Part shown: piece after piece, positions 27,006 to 34,823 of the stretch
Layout of the letters: each line of letters opens with the position of its first letter
How positions within the stretch are numbered: position 1 is the first letter of the stretch
NCBI GenBank assembly: GCA_963626545.1
Contig: CAVFYJ010000003.1
Coordinates: 15,661-79,660, forward strand
Length of the DNA stretch: 64,000 nucleotides
Direction: 5' to 3'
Source: Anthropogastromicrobium sp963626545
GTDB taxonomy: Bacteria; Bacillota; Clostridia; Lachnospirales; Lachnospiraceae
Made by a program: the position numbers and the translations under genes
The notes under the pieces: generated by a model
Databases searched by the model: none
What the model saw: only the letters and a program-made list of their open reading frames with translations
Told to the model about the DNA's origin: nothing

Positions 27006-27539
27006 GTGGAAATCGGACAGAGGATAAAGCAGCTGAGAGTGATGAAGGGTCTGACGCAGGAAGAGCTTGCAGACCGCGCAGAGCTGTCGAAGGGCTTTAT
27101 ATCACAGGTAGAGAGGGATTTGACCTCTCCGTCAATCGCGACGCTGATGGACATTCTGCAATGTCTGGGCGTTTCTGTCAGCGAATTTTTTACAGAAGAA
27201 CCCGATGAGCAGATTGTCTTTGCAAAGGAAGACTATTTTGAGAAGAAGGATGAGGAGAACAAAAACACCATCGAGTGGATTGTTCCGAATGCGCAAAAAA
27301 ACCGGATGGAGCCCATTCTTCTGAAGTTGGAGCCTGGAGGAACGACCGATCCAGACAGCCCACACGAGGGTGAAGAGTTTGGATATGTGTTAAGCGGCTC
27401 TGTGAGTGTCCATCTGGGAAATAAGGTTTACCGGGCAAAGAAGGGCGAGACCTTTTATTATGTGTCCGGCAAGCAGCATTATTTAACATCAAAGACAGGA
27501 GCGACGGTGCTGTGGATCAGCTCACCGCCGACGTTCTGA
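27006..27539 (+). CDS. Xre-family regulator with C-terminal cupin domain
   Basis: This 177-residue regulator has an N-terminal helix-turn-helix (LTQEELADRAELSKGFISQV, about residues 15-34) and a C-terminal cupin (PHEGEEFGYVLSGSVSVHLG). It is of the PuuR type often placed ahead of polyamine transport genes, where the cupin is thought to sense a ligand. It starts with GTG, six bases after GGGAGG. The potA gene follows after 37 bases, so the regulator and the transporter are probably in one operon. Control of potABCD is inferred from this position. Confidence 0.93.
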   Translation: MEIGQRIKQLRVMKGLTQEELADRAELSKGFISQVERDLTSPSIATLMDILQCLGVSVSEFFTEEPDEQIVFAKEDYFEKKDEENKNTIEWIVPNAQKNRMEPILLKLEPGGTTDPDSPHEGEEFGYVLSGSVSVHLGNKVYRAKKGETFYYVSGKQHYLTSKTGATVLWISSPPTF

Positions 27540-27576
27540 TCATACGAAAAAAGTGTGAAAGGCATAGGGTTGTACA

Positions 27577-28650
27577 ATGAGAGAATCACTGGTTGAGTTG
27601 AAGGGTATCACAAAGAGTTACGATGGGCAGGTGATACTGGATGATCTGAATTTGGAGATCTACGAGAACTCCTTCGTGACGCTGCTCGGACCAAGCGGCT
27701 GCGGAAAGACCACAACGCTTCGTATCATCGGCGGCTTCGAGACACCGGATAAGGGAAAGGTTATTTTTGACGGACAGGATATTACCGCGCTTCCGCCGCA
27801 TAAGAGAGCATTAAATACCGTATTCCAGAAATATGCGCTCTTCCCGAATATGACGATCGAAGAAAATATTGCATTTGGTCTTAAGATTAAGAAAAAGTCC
27901 AAGCAATATATTAAGGATAAGATCGAGTATGCATTAAAGCTGGTTAATTTAAAAGGATACGAGAAGCGTATGCCGGATTCTCTTTCCGGAGGACAGCAGC
28001 AGCGTATTGCGATTGCCCGTGCGATTGTAAACGAGCCGAAGGTACTTCTTCTTGATGAGCCGCTTGGAGCACTGGATTTAAAGCTTCGTCAGGATATGCA
28101 GTATGAGCTGATTCGTATGAAAAAAGAGCTTGGCATCACCTTTATTTATGTCACACACGATCAGGAAGAGGCGCTTACCATGTCGGATCACATCGTTGTC
28201 ATGAACCAGGGCTATATTCAGCAGCAGGGTTCCCCAGAGAAGATTTACAACGAGCCGGAGAATGCGTTCGTTGCCGATTTTATTGGTGACAGCAACATTA
28301 TCAGTGCAACCTTTATTCAGGATGAACTGGTTGAGATTCTTGGCAGCCGTTTTGCCTGTGTGGACAAGGGCTTTGGAAAGAATAAGCCGGTTGACGTTGT
28401 CATTCGTCCGGAGGATGTCGATCTGCTTCCTGAGGGACAGGGCAGCTTAGATGGTGTTGTCACTCATATGATTTTCAAGGGTGTTCACTATGAGATGGAG
28501 GTCATGGCAGGTGGCTTTGAGTGGCTTGTGCACAGCACCGACATGTTCCCGGTTGGCTCAAAAGTAAGCATCCATGTAGACCCGTTTGACATTCAGATCA
28601 TGAACAAGCCGGAATCCGAGGATGAGGAGGCGATGGGTGTCCATGAATAA
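27577..28650 (+). CDS. potA: spermidine/putrescine ABC transporter ATP-binding protein
   Basis: This 357-residue cytoplasmic ATPase of the polyamine importer has Walker A GPSGCGKTT, signature LSGGQQQRIAIARA, Walker B VLLLDEPLGALD, H-loop YVTHDQEEA, and a C-terminal TOBE-like domain from about residue 240 (VIRPEDVDLLPEG). Length and motif set match PotA. It is the second gene of the operon and overlaps the potB start. It is followed by both permeases and the binding protein, so the transporter is complete. Confidence 0.95.
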   Translation: MRESLVELKGITKSYDGQVILDDLNLEIYENSFVTLLGPSGCGKTTTLRIIGGFETPDKGKVIFDGQDITALPPHKRALNTVFQKYALFPNMTIEENIAFGLKIKKKSKQYIKDKIEYALKLVNLKGYEKRMPDSLSGGQQQRIAIARAIVNEPKVLLLDEPLGALDLKLRQDMQYELIRMKKELGITFIYVTHDQEEALTMSDHIVVMNQGYIQQQGSPEKIYNEPENAFVADFIGDSNIISATFIQDELVEILGSRFACVDKGFGKNKPVDVVIRPEDVDLLPEGQGSLDGVVTHMIFKGVHYEMEVMAGGFEWLVHSTDMFPVGSKVSIHVDPFDIQIMNKPESEDEEAMGVHE

Positions 28651-29458
28651 GAAAAAATTGTTGTCTGGACCGTATTTCGTCTGGATGATTCTATTTACGG
28701 TTGTTCCGCTTCTTGTGATTGCCTGGTACGGTTTTACTGATCGTACCGGTGCCTTCACACTTGCGAATGTAAGAGCGATTGCCACGCCTGAGCATTTAAA
28801 GGCACTCGGCTTATCCCTTGGTTTGTCCATTGCCTGTACCATTCTTTGCCTGTTGATCGCCTATCCGCTTGCGATGATCTTAAAGAAATCCGGCGTAGGC
28901 AAGAAAGGTTTTGTTGTTTTTATCTTCATCCTCCCAATGTGGATGAATTTCTTACTTCGTACCTATGCATGGTTAAACCTGCTTGATGACGGCGGCATTT
29001 TATTTAATATCTGCCGCAGCCTTGGTCTTCCGACATTTAGTATAATTGGAACAAACGCGGCGATCATCATGGGTATGATCTACAACTTCCTGCCATTTAT
29101 GGTACTTCCGCTGTATAATGTCCTCACAAAGATTGATGAGAACGTATTAAATGCAGCGCGCGACCTTGGTGCCAATAGCGTGCAGGTTTTCTTGAAAGTA
29201 ACACTGCCGCTCAGTCTTCCAGGCATCATCAGCGGTATCACGATGGTATTTGTTCCATCGCTTACCACATTCGCTATTTCCGATCTTCTCGGTGCCAGAA
29301 AGATTATGCTGATCGGCAACATCATCGAGCAGGAGTTTTCTACCGCCGATAACTGGCATTTAGGATCCGGCCTTTCCTTGGTTTTGATGGTCTTTATCTT
29401 AATCAGCATGGCTGTCCTTGAACACTACGATAAAAACGGGGAGGGAACATCATTCTGA
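28637..29458 (+). CDS. potB: spermidine/putrescine ABC transporter permease
   Basis: This 273-residue inner-membrane permease has six hydrophobic segments (first LLSGPYFVWMILFTVVPLL). Its EAA loop reads LNAARDLGANSVQVFLKVTLP. I place the start at GTG 28637, six bases after AGGAGG; ATG 28643, two codons on, is the alternative. The gene overlaps the end of potA by 14 bases, and its stop overlaps the potC start (TGATG), so translation is coupled. It pairs with PotC as the membrane channel. Confidence 0.93.
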   Translation: MSMNKKKLLSGPYFVWMILFTVVPLLVIAWYGFTDRTGAFTLANVRAIATPEHLKALGLSLGLSIACTILCLLIAYPLAMILKKSGVGKKGFVVFIFILPMWMNFLLRTYAWLNLLDDGGILFNICRSLGLPTFSIIGTNAAIIMGMIYNFLPFMVLPLYNVLTKIDENVLNAARDLGANSVQVFLKVTLPLSLPGIISGITMVFVPSLTTFAISDLLGARKIMLIGNIIEQEFSTADNWHLGSGLSLVLMVFILISMAVLEHYDKNGEGTSF

Positions 29459-30264
29459 TGAAAAAATTAAAATCTTTTTTTTCGGGCATGTACCTGACAC
29501 TGATCTTTCTCTTTTTGTACGCCCCGATTGTTACATTAATTATTTTTTCCTTTAATGAAGGAAAGGGAAGCCGCTGGAAGGGCTTTTCCTTAAAGTGGTA
29601 TGAGGATCTTTTTGAGAGCCGCATGATTATGGAGGCACTCAGCAATACATTGATCATCGCACTGGTGTCTGCACTTGTGGCAACCATAGTCGGCACTATC
29701 ACCTGTATCGGCATCAATTCGCTCAGAGGAAAGTTTAAGACAGCTTACATGGCACTCAATAACATTCCGTTAATGAACTCCGATCTGGTAACGGGACTTT
29801 CCCTTATGTTAGTCTTTATCTCGGTTGGCTGGAAATTTGGTTTTTCCACAATTCTTGTGGCGCATATTACATTCAACATTCCGTATGTGATTCTAAGTGT
29901 CATGCCGAGACTGCGCCAGACAAATGTCAGCACCTATGAAGCCGCGATGGATCTGGGCGCAACGCCGCTTATGGCATTTTTCCAGGTCGTACTGCCGGAG
30001 TTGGCACCGGGTATTGTATCTGGATTTTTACTGGCATTTACCATGTCACTTGATGATTTTATCATCACATATTTTACGAGAGGCGCAGGCATCAATACCC
30101 TGTCCACGTTAATCTATAGTGAGGTACGAAAGGGCATCAAGCCGACCATGAACGCATTGTCTACTGTTATGTTTGTTTCTGTTCTTTTGTTATTGATTTT
30201 GATGAATACCCTTCCGGGACTGCGTGACAAAAGAAGAGCAAAAAAGGCAGCAGCCAATCAATAA
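29458..30264 (+). CDS. potC: spermidine/putrescine ABC transporter permease
   Basis: This 268-residue permease is the partner of PotB, with six hydrophobic segments. The first includes GMYLTLIFLFLYAPIVTLII. The EAA-type loop is YEAAMDLGATPLMAFFQVVL, followed by FLLAFTMSLDDFIITYF, a segment typical of PotC. The start codon overlaps the potB stop. A hairpin without a T-run separates it from potD. Confidence 0.94.
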   Translation: MKKLKSFFSGMYLTLIFLFLYAPIVTLIIFSFNEGKGSRWKGFSLKWYEDLFESRMIMEALSNTLIIALVSALVATIVGTITCIGINSLRGKFKTAYMALNNIPLMNSDLVTGLSLMLVFISVGWKFGFSTILVAHITFNIPYVILSVMPRLRQTNVSTYEAAMDLGATPLMAFFQVVLPELAPGIVSGFLLAFTMSLDDFIITYFTRGAGINTLSTLIYSEVRKGIKPTMNALSTVMFVSVLLLLILMNTLPGLRDKRRAKKAAANQ

Positions 30265-30277
30265 GCAATCGAGAGAA

Positions 30278-30307
30278 AAAGGGTCAGACGTATCGGTTTG
30301 ATCCTTT
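30278..30307 (+). repeat. hairpin between potC and potD (GTCAGAC family)
   Basis: AAAGGGTCAGAC (30278-30289) pairs over 12 positions, two of them wobble, with GTTTGATCCTTT (30296-30307). No T-run follows, so it may mark an mRNA processing or stability site and not a full stop. It resembles the hairpins at 4221 and 17909. Confidence 0.7.
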
Positions 30308-30352
30308 GAGAAAAAAACACCAAGCAAAATGAGAAAATAGAGGAGAACGATT

Positions 30353-31417
30353 ATGAGAAGAAGAGTATGGGCAGCAGCATCCGCTGCAATGATGATGACT
30401 ACCGCATTTGGCACACAGGCTGTATTCGCAGACAAGTATCCGAACGGACAGGTAAAGGTGCTTAACTGGGGTGAATATATCGACGAAGACTTGATTGATG
30501 AATTTGAGGATGAGTATGGCATCGAGGTTATTTACGATACCTTCGATACAAACGAGGCGATGTATCCGCGTGTTGAGGCCGATCCGAGCCTGTATGATGT
30601 TATTTGCCCGTCCGACTATATGATCGAGAAGATGATTCAGAACGATGTCATTCAGGAGTTAGATTGGGATCTTCTGCCAAACGCAACTGAGAACATTGGT
30701 GAGGTTTACTTAAAGAGCTGTGAAGGCTTTGACCCAGGCAACAAGTATTGCGTTCCTTACACCTTTGGTACTGTTGGTATTCTGTACAACAAGGAACTGG
30801 TAGACGAGGATGCAGTTATCGATAGCTGGGATGTATTGTGGGATGAGACCTACAAGAACGACATCATTATGCAGGATTCTGTGCGTGATGCATTCATGAT
30901 CTCCTTAAAGCGTCTGGGCTACTCCTGCAACAGCACCGATGAGGATGAGTTAAACGAGGCAATGGAGCAGTTAAAGATCCAGTCCAAATTAAACAAGGCG
31001 TACACCATTGATGAGGTACGTGACAAGATGATCAATGGCGCAGCAGCTATCGGCGTTATCTACTCCGGTGAGTATCTGTACTGCCAGGAGGAGAACGAGG
31101 ATCTTGAGTATGTAATTCCGAAGGAAGGAACCAATATTTGGTATGACGGCTGGGTAATCACCAAGGGTTCCGAGAATGTAGAGAACGCACACAAGTGGAT
31201 TGATTTCCTTTGCACTCAGGATGCAGCATATGACAACTTTGAGTATATTTATTATGGAACACCGAATGTAGCTGCTCAGGAGCTGATCGATGAGGATATC
31301 ATCAACAATCCAGGTGTCTTCCCAGATGAGGAAACCATCGAGAATTGTGAGGTTTACAATTACCTGGGTGAGGAAGCAGAGAATACTTATTATGAACTTT
31401 GGAAGAAGGTAAAGTAA
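30353..31417 (+). CDS. potD: spermidine/putrescine-binding protein, no lipobox
   Basis: This 354-residue extracytoplasmic polyamine-binding protein has a signal peptide of about 26 residues ending VFA before DKYPNG. There is no lipobox cysteine. The mature part starts with VKVLNWGEYIDEDLIDEFE, typical of PotD, and contains YDVICPSDYMIEKM and YCVPYTFGTVGILYN, both family hallmarks. The acidic residues that usually hold polyamines are likely present but cannot be mapped without alignment. The start follows AGAGGAG. A weak hairpin follows the gene near 31487. Confidence 0.95.
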   Translation: MRRRVWAAASAAMMMTTAFGTQAVFADKYPNGQVKVLNWGEYIDEDLIDEFEDEYGIEVIYDTFDTNEAMYPRVEADPSLYDVICPSDYMIEKMIQNDVIQELDWDLLPNATENIGEVYLKSCEGFDPGNKYCVPYTFGTVGILYNKELVDEDAVIDSWDVLWDETYKNDIIMQDSVRDAFMISLKRLGYSCNSTDEDELNEAMEQLKIQSKLNKAYTIDEVRDKMINGAAAIGVIYSGEYLYCQEENEDLEYVIPKEGTNIWYDGWVITKGSENVENAHKWIDFLCTQDAAYDNFEYIYYGTPNVAAQELIDEDIINNPGVFPDEETIENCEVYNYLGEEAENTYYELWKKVK

Positions 31418-31430
31418 TAAAAATGTTACT

Positions 31431-31486
31431 GCTCACGGGACACCCATTCACAAAACCGCACGTGCTGTGCGTCGCTGCAAAACGCG
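31431..31486 (-). repeat. 56-bp dispersed repeat, copy B
   Basis: Read on the minus strand it starts CGCGTTTTGCAGC and ends TCCCGTGAGC. It matches 56997-57052 (plus strand) at about 48 of 56 positions. Both copies lie between genes, just after a gene end. Confidence 0.75.
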
Positions 31487-31517
31487 AACAAAGTCCGCGT
31501 GCAGCTTTGTTTTGTTC
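31487..31517 (+). terminator. weak terminator-like hairpin after potD
   Basis: AACAAAG (31487-31493) pairs with CTTTGTT (31505-31511), followed by TTGTTC. The stem is short and AT-rich. It lies 70 bases after the potD stop. Confidence 0.45.
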
Positions 31518-31622
31518 ATTAACGGGCGTCCACTTCGTCCTGCTGATCTGTCAAATCTTCATGCGAGCATGAGATTTATCCAGATCTAGCATGACGCGTG
31601 AACTGTAACATAAAAAAATATC

Positions 31623-31651
31623 TTGCAAAAAGTGCGAAGCTGTATTAAAAT
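31623..31651 (+). promoter_or_regulatory. promoter of the ferredoxin gene
   Basis: TTGCAA (31623-31628), 17 bases and TAAAAT (31646-31651). The leader of about 45 bases ends with AAGGAGG before the start codon. Confidence 0.65.
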
Positions 31652-31701
31652 GATGGTGCTGATAAAAGCGTAAAAAATATATCTTCAAGGAGGATAAGTA
31701 A

Positions 31702-31869
31702 ATGGCATACAAGATTAGTGATGAGTGTATCATGTGCGGTACCTGTGAAGGTGAGTGCCCAGTAGGCGCAATCGCAGAGGGTGAAGGAAAGTACGAGATC
31801 GACGCAGACGCATGTATCGAGTGCGGAAGCTGCGCTGCAGCCTGTCCGGTTTCTGCAATCAGCGAGTAA
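31702..31869 (+). CDS. 2[4Fe-4S] ferredoxin
   Basis: This 55-residue electron carrier is of the clostridial type. Two cysteine clusters are complete: CIMCGTCEGECP (residues 9-20) and CIECGSCAAACP (38-49), each CxxCxxCxxxCP and each binding one 4Fe-4S cluster. The protein is acidic, as expected of a cytoplasmic redox partner for enzymes such as pyruvate:ferredoxin oxidoreductase. AAGGAGG lies eight bases before the ATG. The gene stands alone between a promoter at 31623 and a terminator at 31921, so it is expressed independently. Confidence 0.97.
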   Translation: MAYKISDECIMCGTCEGECPVGAIAEGEGKYEIDADACIECGSCAAACPVSAISE

Positions 31870-31920
31870 TTCTTTCTGCTTTCGCAGAGTCCATCAGACG
31901 ATATTTTATCGTGGCGAAAG

Positions 31921-31950
31921 AAAAGACTGTCCGAGAGGGCAGTCTTTTTT
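31921..31950 (+). terminator. terminator of the ferredoxin gene
   Basis: AAGACTGTCC pairs with GGGCAGTCTT around GAGA with one wobble, followed by TTTT. It lies 52 bases after the stop codon. Confidence 0.9.
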
Positions 31951-31951
31951 G

Positions 31952-32008
31952 CGAATGCAAGCCGAAAGTTTAACGAAGAGGATGCAACCCGGAAGTTCAA
32001 CGAAGGGC
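31952..32008 (+). repeat. tandem pair of the dispersed GGATGCAA repeat
   Basis: A diverged unit (GAATGCAAGCCG, then AACGAAGAG) is followed directly by a good unit (31980-32008, GGATGCAACCCG, then AACGAAGGGC). The second differs from 4089-4117 at one position. Confidence 0.7.
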
Positions 32009-32018
32009 ACTTTGGATG

Positions 32019-32822
32019 CTACCTCTTAGATTTTCGTCTCCACGGCAGTCTGCTCGCGGCGGCCTCTTTCTGCTCGCGAGTCTTCTTGCGGCGCAGAAAA
32101 AGCGTCTCATCGAGCTTACGAAAGCGCTCCTCTGCCGCATCGTCCTGAAGCCGCATTCGATAATCCATTTCCTTGATCACCTTTGTACTGACCTGTTCGG
32201 TGATTTTTTCTGTGATCACATTGTCAAGCCGTTCCTCAATTCGTTCAGTAATCGTATCGCCGAGCTGTGCCTCCATCTCGACCGCATGACGGCGCAGCGC
32301 TTCATCTAAAATGCGGTTCATCACATCCTCAAATTCTTCCATGCGAAGCTTTCGTGCCAGCTCGGTTTGCGCGGCTGACATCGGCAAAACGGCGGGCAGT
32401 GTGTCCGGCAGCTCACTTGCACGGCGGTTCATCTCATCCGATAATTTCACCAGATAATAAAACTCATCCTCATCCAAAAGAGATAATCTCGGAACGACCA
32501 GTTTGATGGCCTTTAACTGGTATCCCGCATCGCGCAAAATCTTAATTCGCTGAAACATTAAAAGCTGTGCATTTGTGTAGCAGCGATAGCCCTGCTCATT
32601 TCGCATGATTGGAAGACCAAGTTCCTCCTCCCAGTAGCGCAGCACATGCGCTTCCATATTTAATTGCTTGCAGGCATCTGAAATCAGAATGGGCTGCTCA
32701 TCGACAAGTTGTGAATCTGTCGCTTCACTAGTTCCACTTTTGTTTTCTGGTGTGCGTGACACACTTTGTATACTTTGCATGTTTTGTGTGGTTTGTCCCA
32801 TCCTGTCATCCCGATTCTGCAT
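32019..32822 (-). CDS. MerR-family helix-turn-helix protein with long C-terminal region
   Basis: This 267-residue protein has a MerR-type winged helix at about residues 45-115 (ISDACKQLNMEAHVLRYWEE, then GYRCYTNAQLLMFQRIKIL). The C-terminal 150 residues are highly charged and likely helical, with no cysteine cluster for metal binding. This resembles chromosome-associated MerR-like proteins such as RacA as much as a metal sensor, and the choice is open. The start at 32822 follows AAGGAAGG; an ATG at 32858 lacks a site. AGTATC and GATACT (32870-32894) form an inverted repeat upstream, a possible self-control site. Confidence 0.85.
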   Translation of the reverse strand: MQNRDDRMGQTTQNMQSIQSVSRTPENKSGTSEATDSQLVDEQPILISDACKQLNMEAHVLRYWEEELGLPIMRNEQGYRCYTNAQLLMFQRIKILRDAGYQLKAIKLVVPRLSLLDEDEFYYLVKLSDEMNRRASELPDTLPAVLPMSAAQTELARKLRMEEFEDVMNRILDEALRRHAVEMEAQLGDTITERIEERLDNVITEKITEQVSTKVIKEMDYRMRLQDDAAEERFRKLDETLFLRRKKTREQKEAAASRLPWRRKSKR

Positions 32823-32965
32823 AAAATCCTTCCTTTCTAAAATGAAAGCAGTATTCACGTGAACGATAAAGTATCACTAGCCTATAGCGATACTATAGCA
32901 GTTTTGAAATCAAAATTGAAAAAAATCGTTCGATGAAATGTTCTGATTTTTTCAAGGATTCTACA

Positions 32966-32995
32966 TTGTTTCCCAGATAAAAACAGTGGTATCAT
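32966..32995 (+). promoter_or_regulatory. promoter of the ABC exporter operon
   Basis: TTGTTT (32966-32971), an 18-base spacer and TATCAT (32990-32995). The leader is about 37 bases. Confidence 0.6.
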
Positions 32996-33038
32996 AAAAA
33001 GAAGAAATAAGTTGAAAGAGAAGGGAGAGAAAAAACAA

Positions 33039-34823
33039 ATGAAGCAGATATTTTCTTATCTGATTCCGTATCGGGCAAGGATGGTAGTCGGCTTTGCGAT
33101 CAAGGTCGCCGCCACCATTGTAGAGCTTTTGATTCCGTGGGCACTTTCGGTCATGGTCGACCGGGTGATTCCAACAGGAAACATCGGCTATGTGTTTGCC
33201 TGGGGCGGCGTAATGGTTCTATTTGCGTTCCTTGCGCTGATCGGAAATATCGTGGCAAACCGTATGGCATCGCTTGTTGCCAGAAATACAACAGAGAGGA
33301 TTCGTTTACAGCTGTTTTCTAAGATCAGCTTTTTGTCCTCTAGACAGCAGGAGCAGATCGGACAGGCATCCTTGATTTCACGTTCTACGTCCGATACCTA
33401 CAACATTCATCAATTTATCGGTATGATGCAGCGTCTCGGTGTGCGTCAGCCAATCATGCTGATCGGAGGTCTTGCCGTCACACTTTCCATGGATGCGCCG
33501 CTTACCTGTATCATGCTTGCGCTGCTTCCGGTGATGGTGCTTCTTGTCTATCTGTTTTCCAGTAAAGGCGTGCCGATGTATACCAAAGTTCAGGAGGCAG
33601 TTGACCGTTTTGTGCGCCTCGTAAGAGAAGACATCGCGGGTATTCGTGTCATTAAGGCATTGTCAAAGACAGACACCGAGAGAAGCAAATTTGCTAAGAT
33701 CAATGAGGAAGTCGTAACGCGTGACCAGCGCGCCGGAATGATCATGGGTGCGATGAACCCAGTCATGAGTGTCATTTTGAATGTCGGTCTTGTGCTTGTC
33801 CTTTTTGTCGGTGCAAAGCGTGTCAATGCGGGACAGACCACGCCGGGCGTTATCATGGCATTTATGTCCTATGTCACGATTATCTTAAATTCCATTTTGT
33901 TTTTATCCCGAATCTTTGTCTTGTATTCCAAGGCGTCTGCGTCTGCAAGACGTATCAGTGAGGTATTAAATATGCCGGAAGATCTGATGGTCGAGCATTC
34001 GGTTGGAAATGTAGATTCCGTGGTAGAAAAGGTAGTAGAAGAGGCAGAGGCAGCCGCTGCCAAAGAGACAGATGTAGAAAATGTCTTACCGCAAATCATT
34101 TTCGATCACGTATCTTTCCGCTATGAGGATGGGGACGGCGAGGACTGTCTGCATGATGTCAGCTTTACGGTTAATAAGGGAGAAACGCTCGGTATCATTG
34201 GAGCGACTGGCTCTGGTAAGAGTACCATCGTCAATCTGCTGATGCGCTATTACGATCCAGATGAGGGTCATATCTACGTCAATGGCCGCGATGTGCGTAC
34301 CTACACGTCAAAGGAATTGATGCCGCTGTTTGGCGCTGCCTTCCAGAATGACGTTATTTTCCACGATACGATTTATGAGAATATTCGTTTTGGCCGAGAT
34401 GTCTCAAAGGAAGATGCGATGGAGGCCGCAAGGGATGCACAGGCAGCGGAGTTTATCGAAGAAAAAGGTCTCGACACGATGCTTGCCATCCGTGGAATGG
34501 ATCTTTCCGGTGGACAAAAGCAGCGTCTTCTCATCACCAGAGCGCTCGCAAAGTGCCCGCAGATTCTGGTACTCGACGATTCGTCAAGTGCGCTCGACTA
34601 TGCGACGGATGCGAGACTTCGAGGGGCAATCCGCGAGCATTATGGCAATTTGACATCCATTATTGTTGCACAGAGAATCAGTTCCATCTATCGCGCTGAT
34701 AAGATTATTGTCTTGGAGGACGGAGTGATGATCGGCTATGGAAAACATAAAGAGCTGATGGAAAGCTGCGAGGTGTATCGAGAAATCAGTGAGTCACAGA
34801 TGGGAGGTGGAATTGATGAGTGA
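33039..34823 (+). CDS. heterodimeric ABC exporter, subunit with degenerate ATP site
   Basis: This 594-residue half-transporter has six hydrophobic segments in the first 300 residues and a C-terminal ATPase domain. Walker A is GATGSGKST and the signature LSGGQKQR. Walker B ends ILVLDDSSSALD, with Asp replacing the catalytic Glu, and the H-loop reads VAQRIS, with Gln replacing His. In heterodimeric exporters one subunit typically carries such a degenerate site, and the partner encoded next fits. The start at 33039 follows GAAGGGAGAG. The last eight bases overlap the next gene. The export substrate (drug, peptide or lipid) is unknown. Confidence 0.94.
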   Translation: MKQIFSYLIPYRARMVVGFAIKVAATIVELLIPWALSVMVDRVIPTGNIGYVFAWGGVMVLFAFLALIGNIVANRMASLVARNTTERIRLQLFSKISFLSSRQQEQIGQASLISRSTSDTYNIHQFIGMMQRLGVRQPIMLIGGLAVTLSMDAPLTCIMLALLPVMVLLVYLFSSKGVPMYTKVQEAVDRFVRLVREDIAGIRVIKALSKTDTERSKFAKINEEVVTRDQRAGMIMGAMNPVMSVILNVGLVLVLFVGAKRVNAGQTTPGVIMAFMSYVTIILNSILFLSRIFVLYSKASASARRISEVLNMPEDLMVEHSVGNVDSVVEKVVEEAEAAAAKETDVENVLPQIIFDHVSFRYEDGDGEDCLHDVSFTVNKGETLGIIGATGSGKSTIVNLLMRYYDPDEGHIYVNGRDVRTYTSKELMPLFGAAFQNDVIFHDTIYENIRFGRDVSKEDAMEAARDAQAAEFIEEKGLDTMLAIRGMDLSGGQKQRLLITRALAKCPQILVLDDSSSALDYATDARLRGAIREHYGNLTSIIVAQRISSIYRADKIIVLEDGVMIGYGKHKELMESCEVYREISESQMGGGIDE

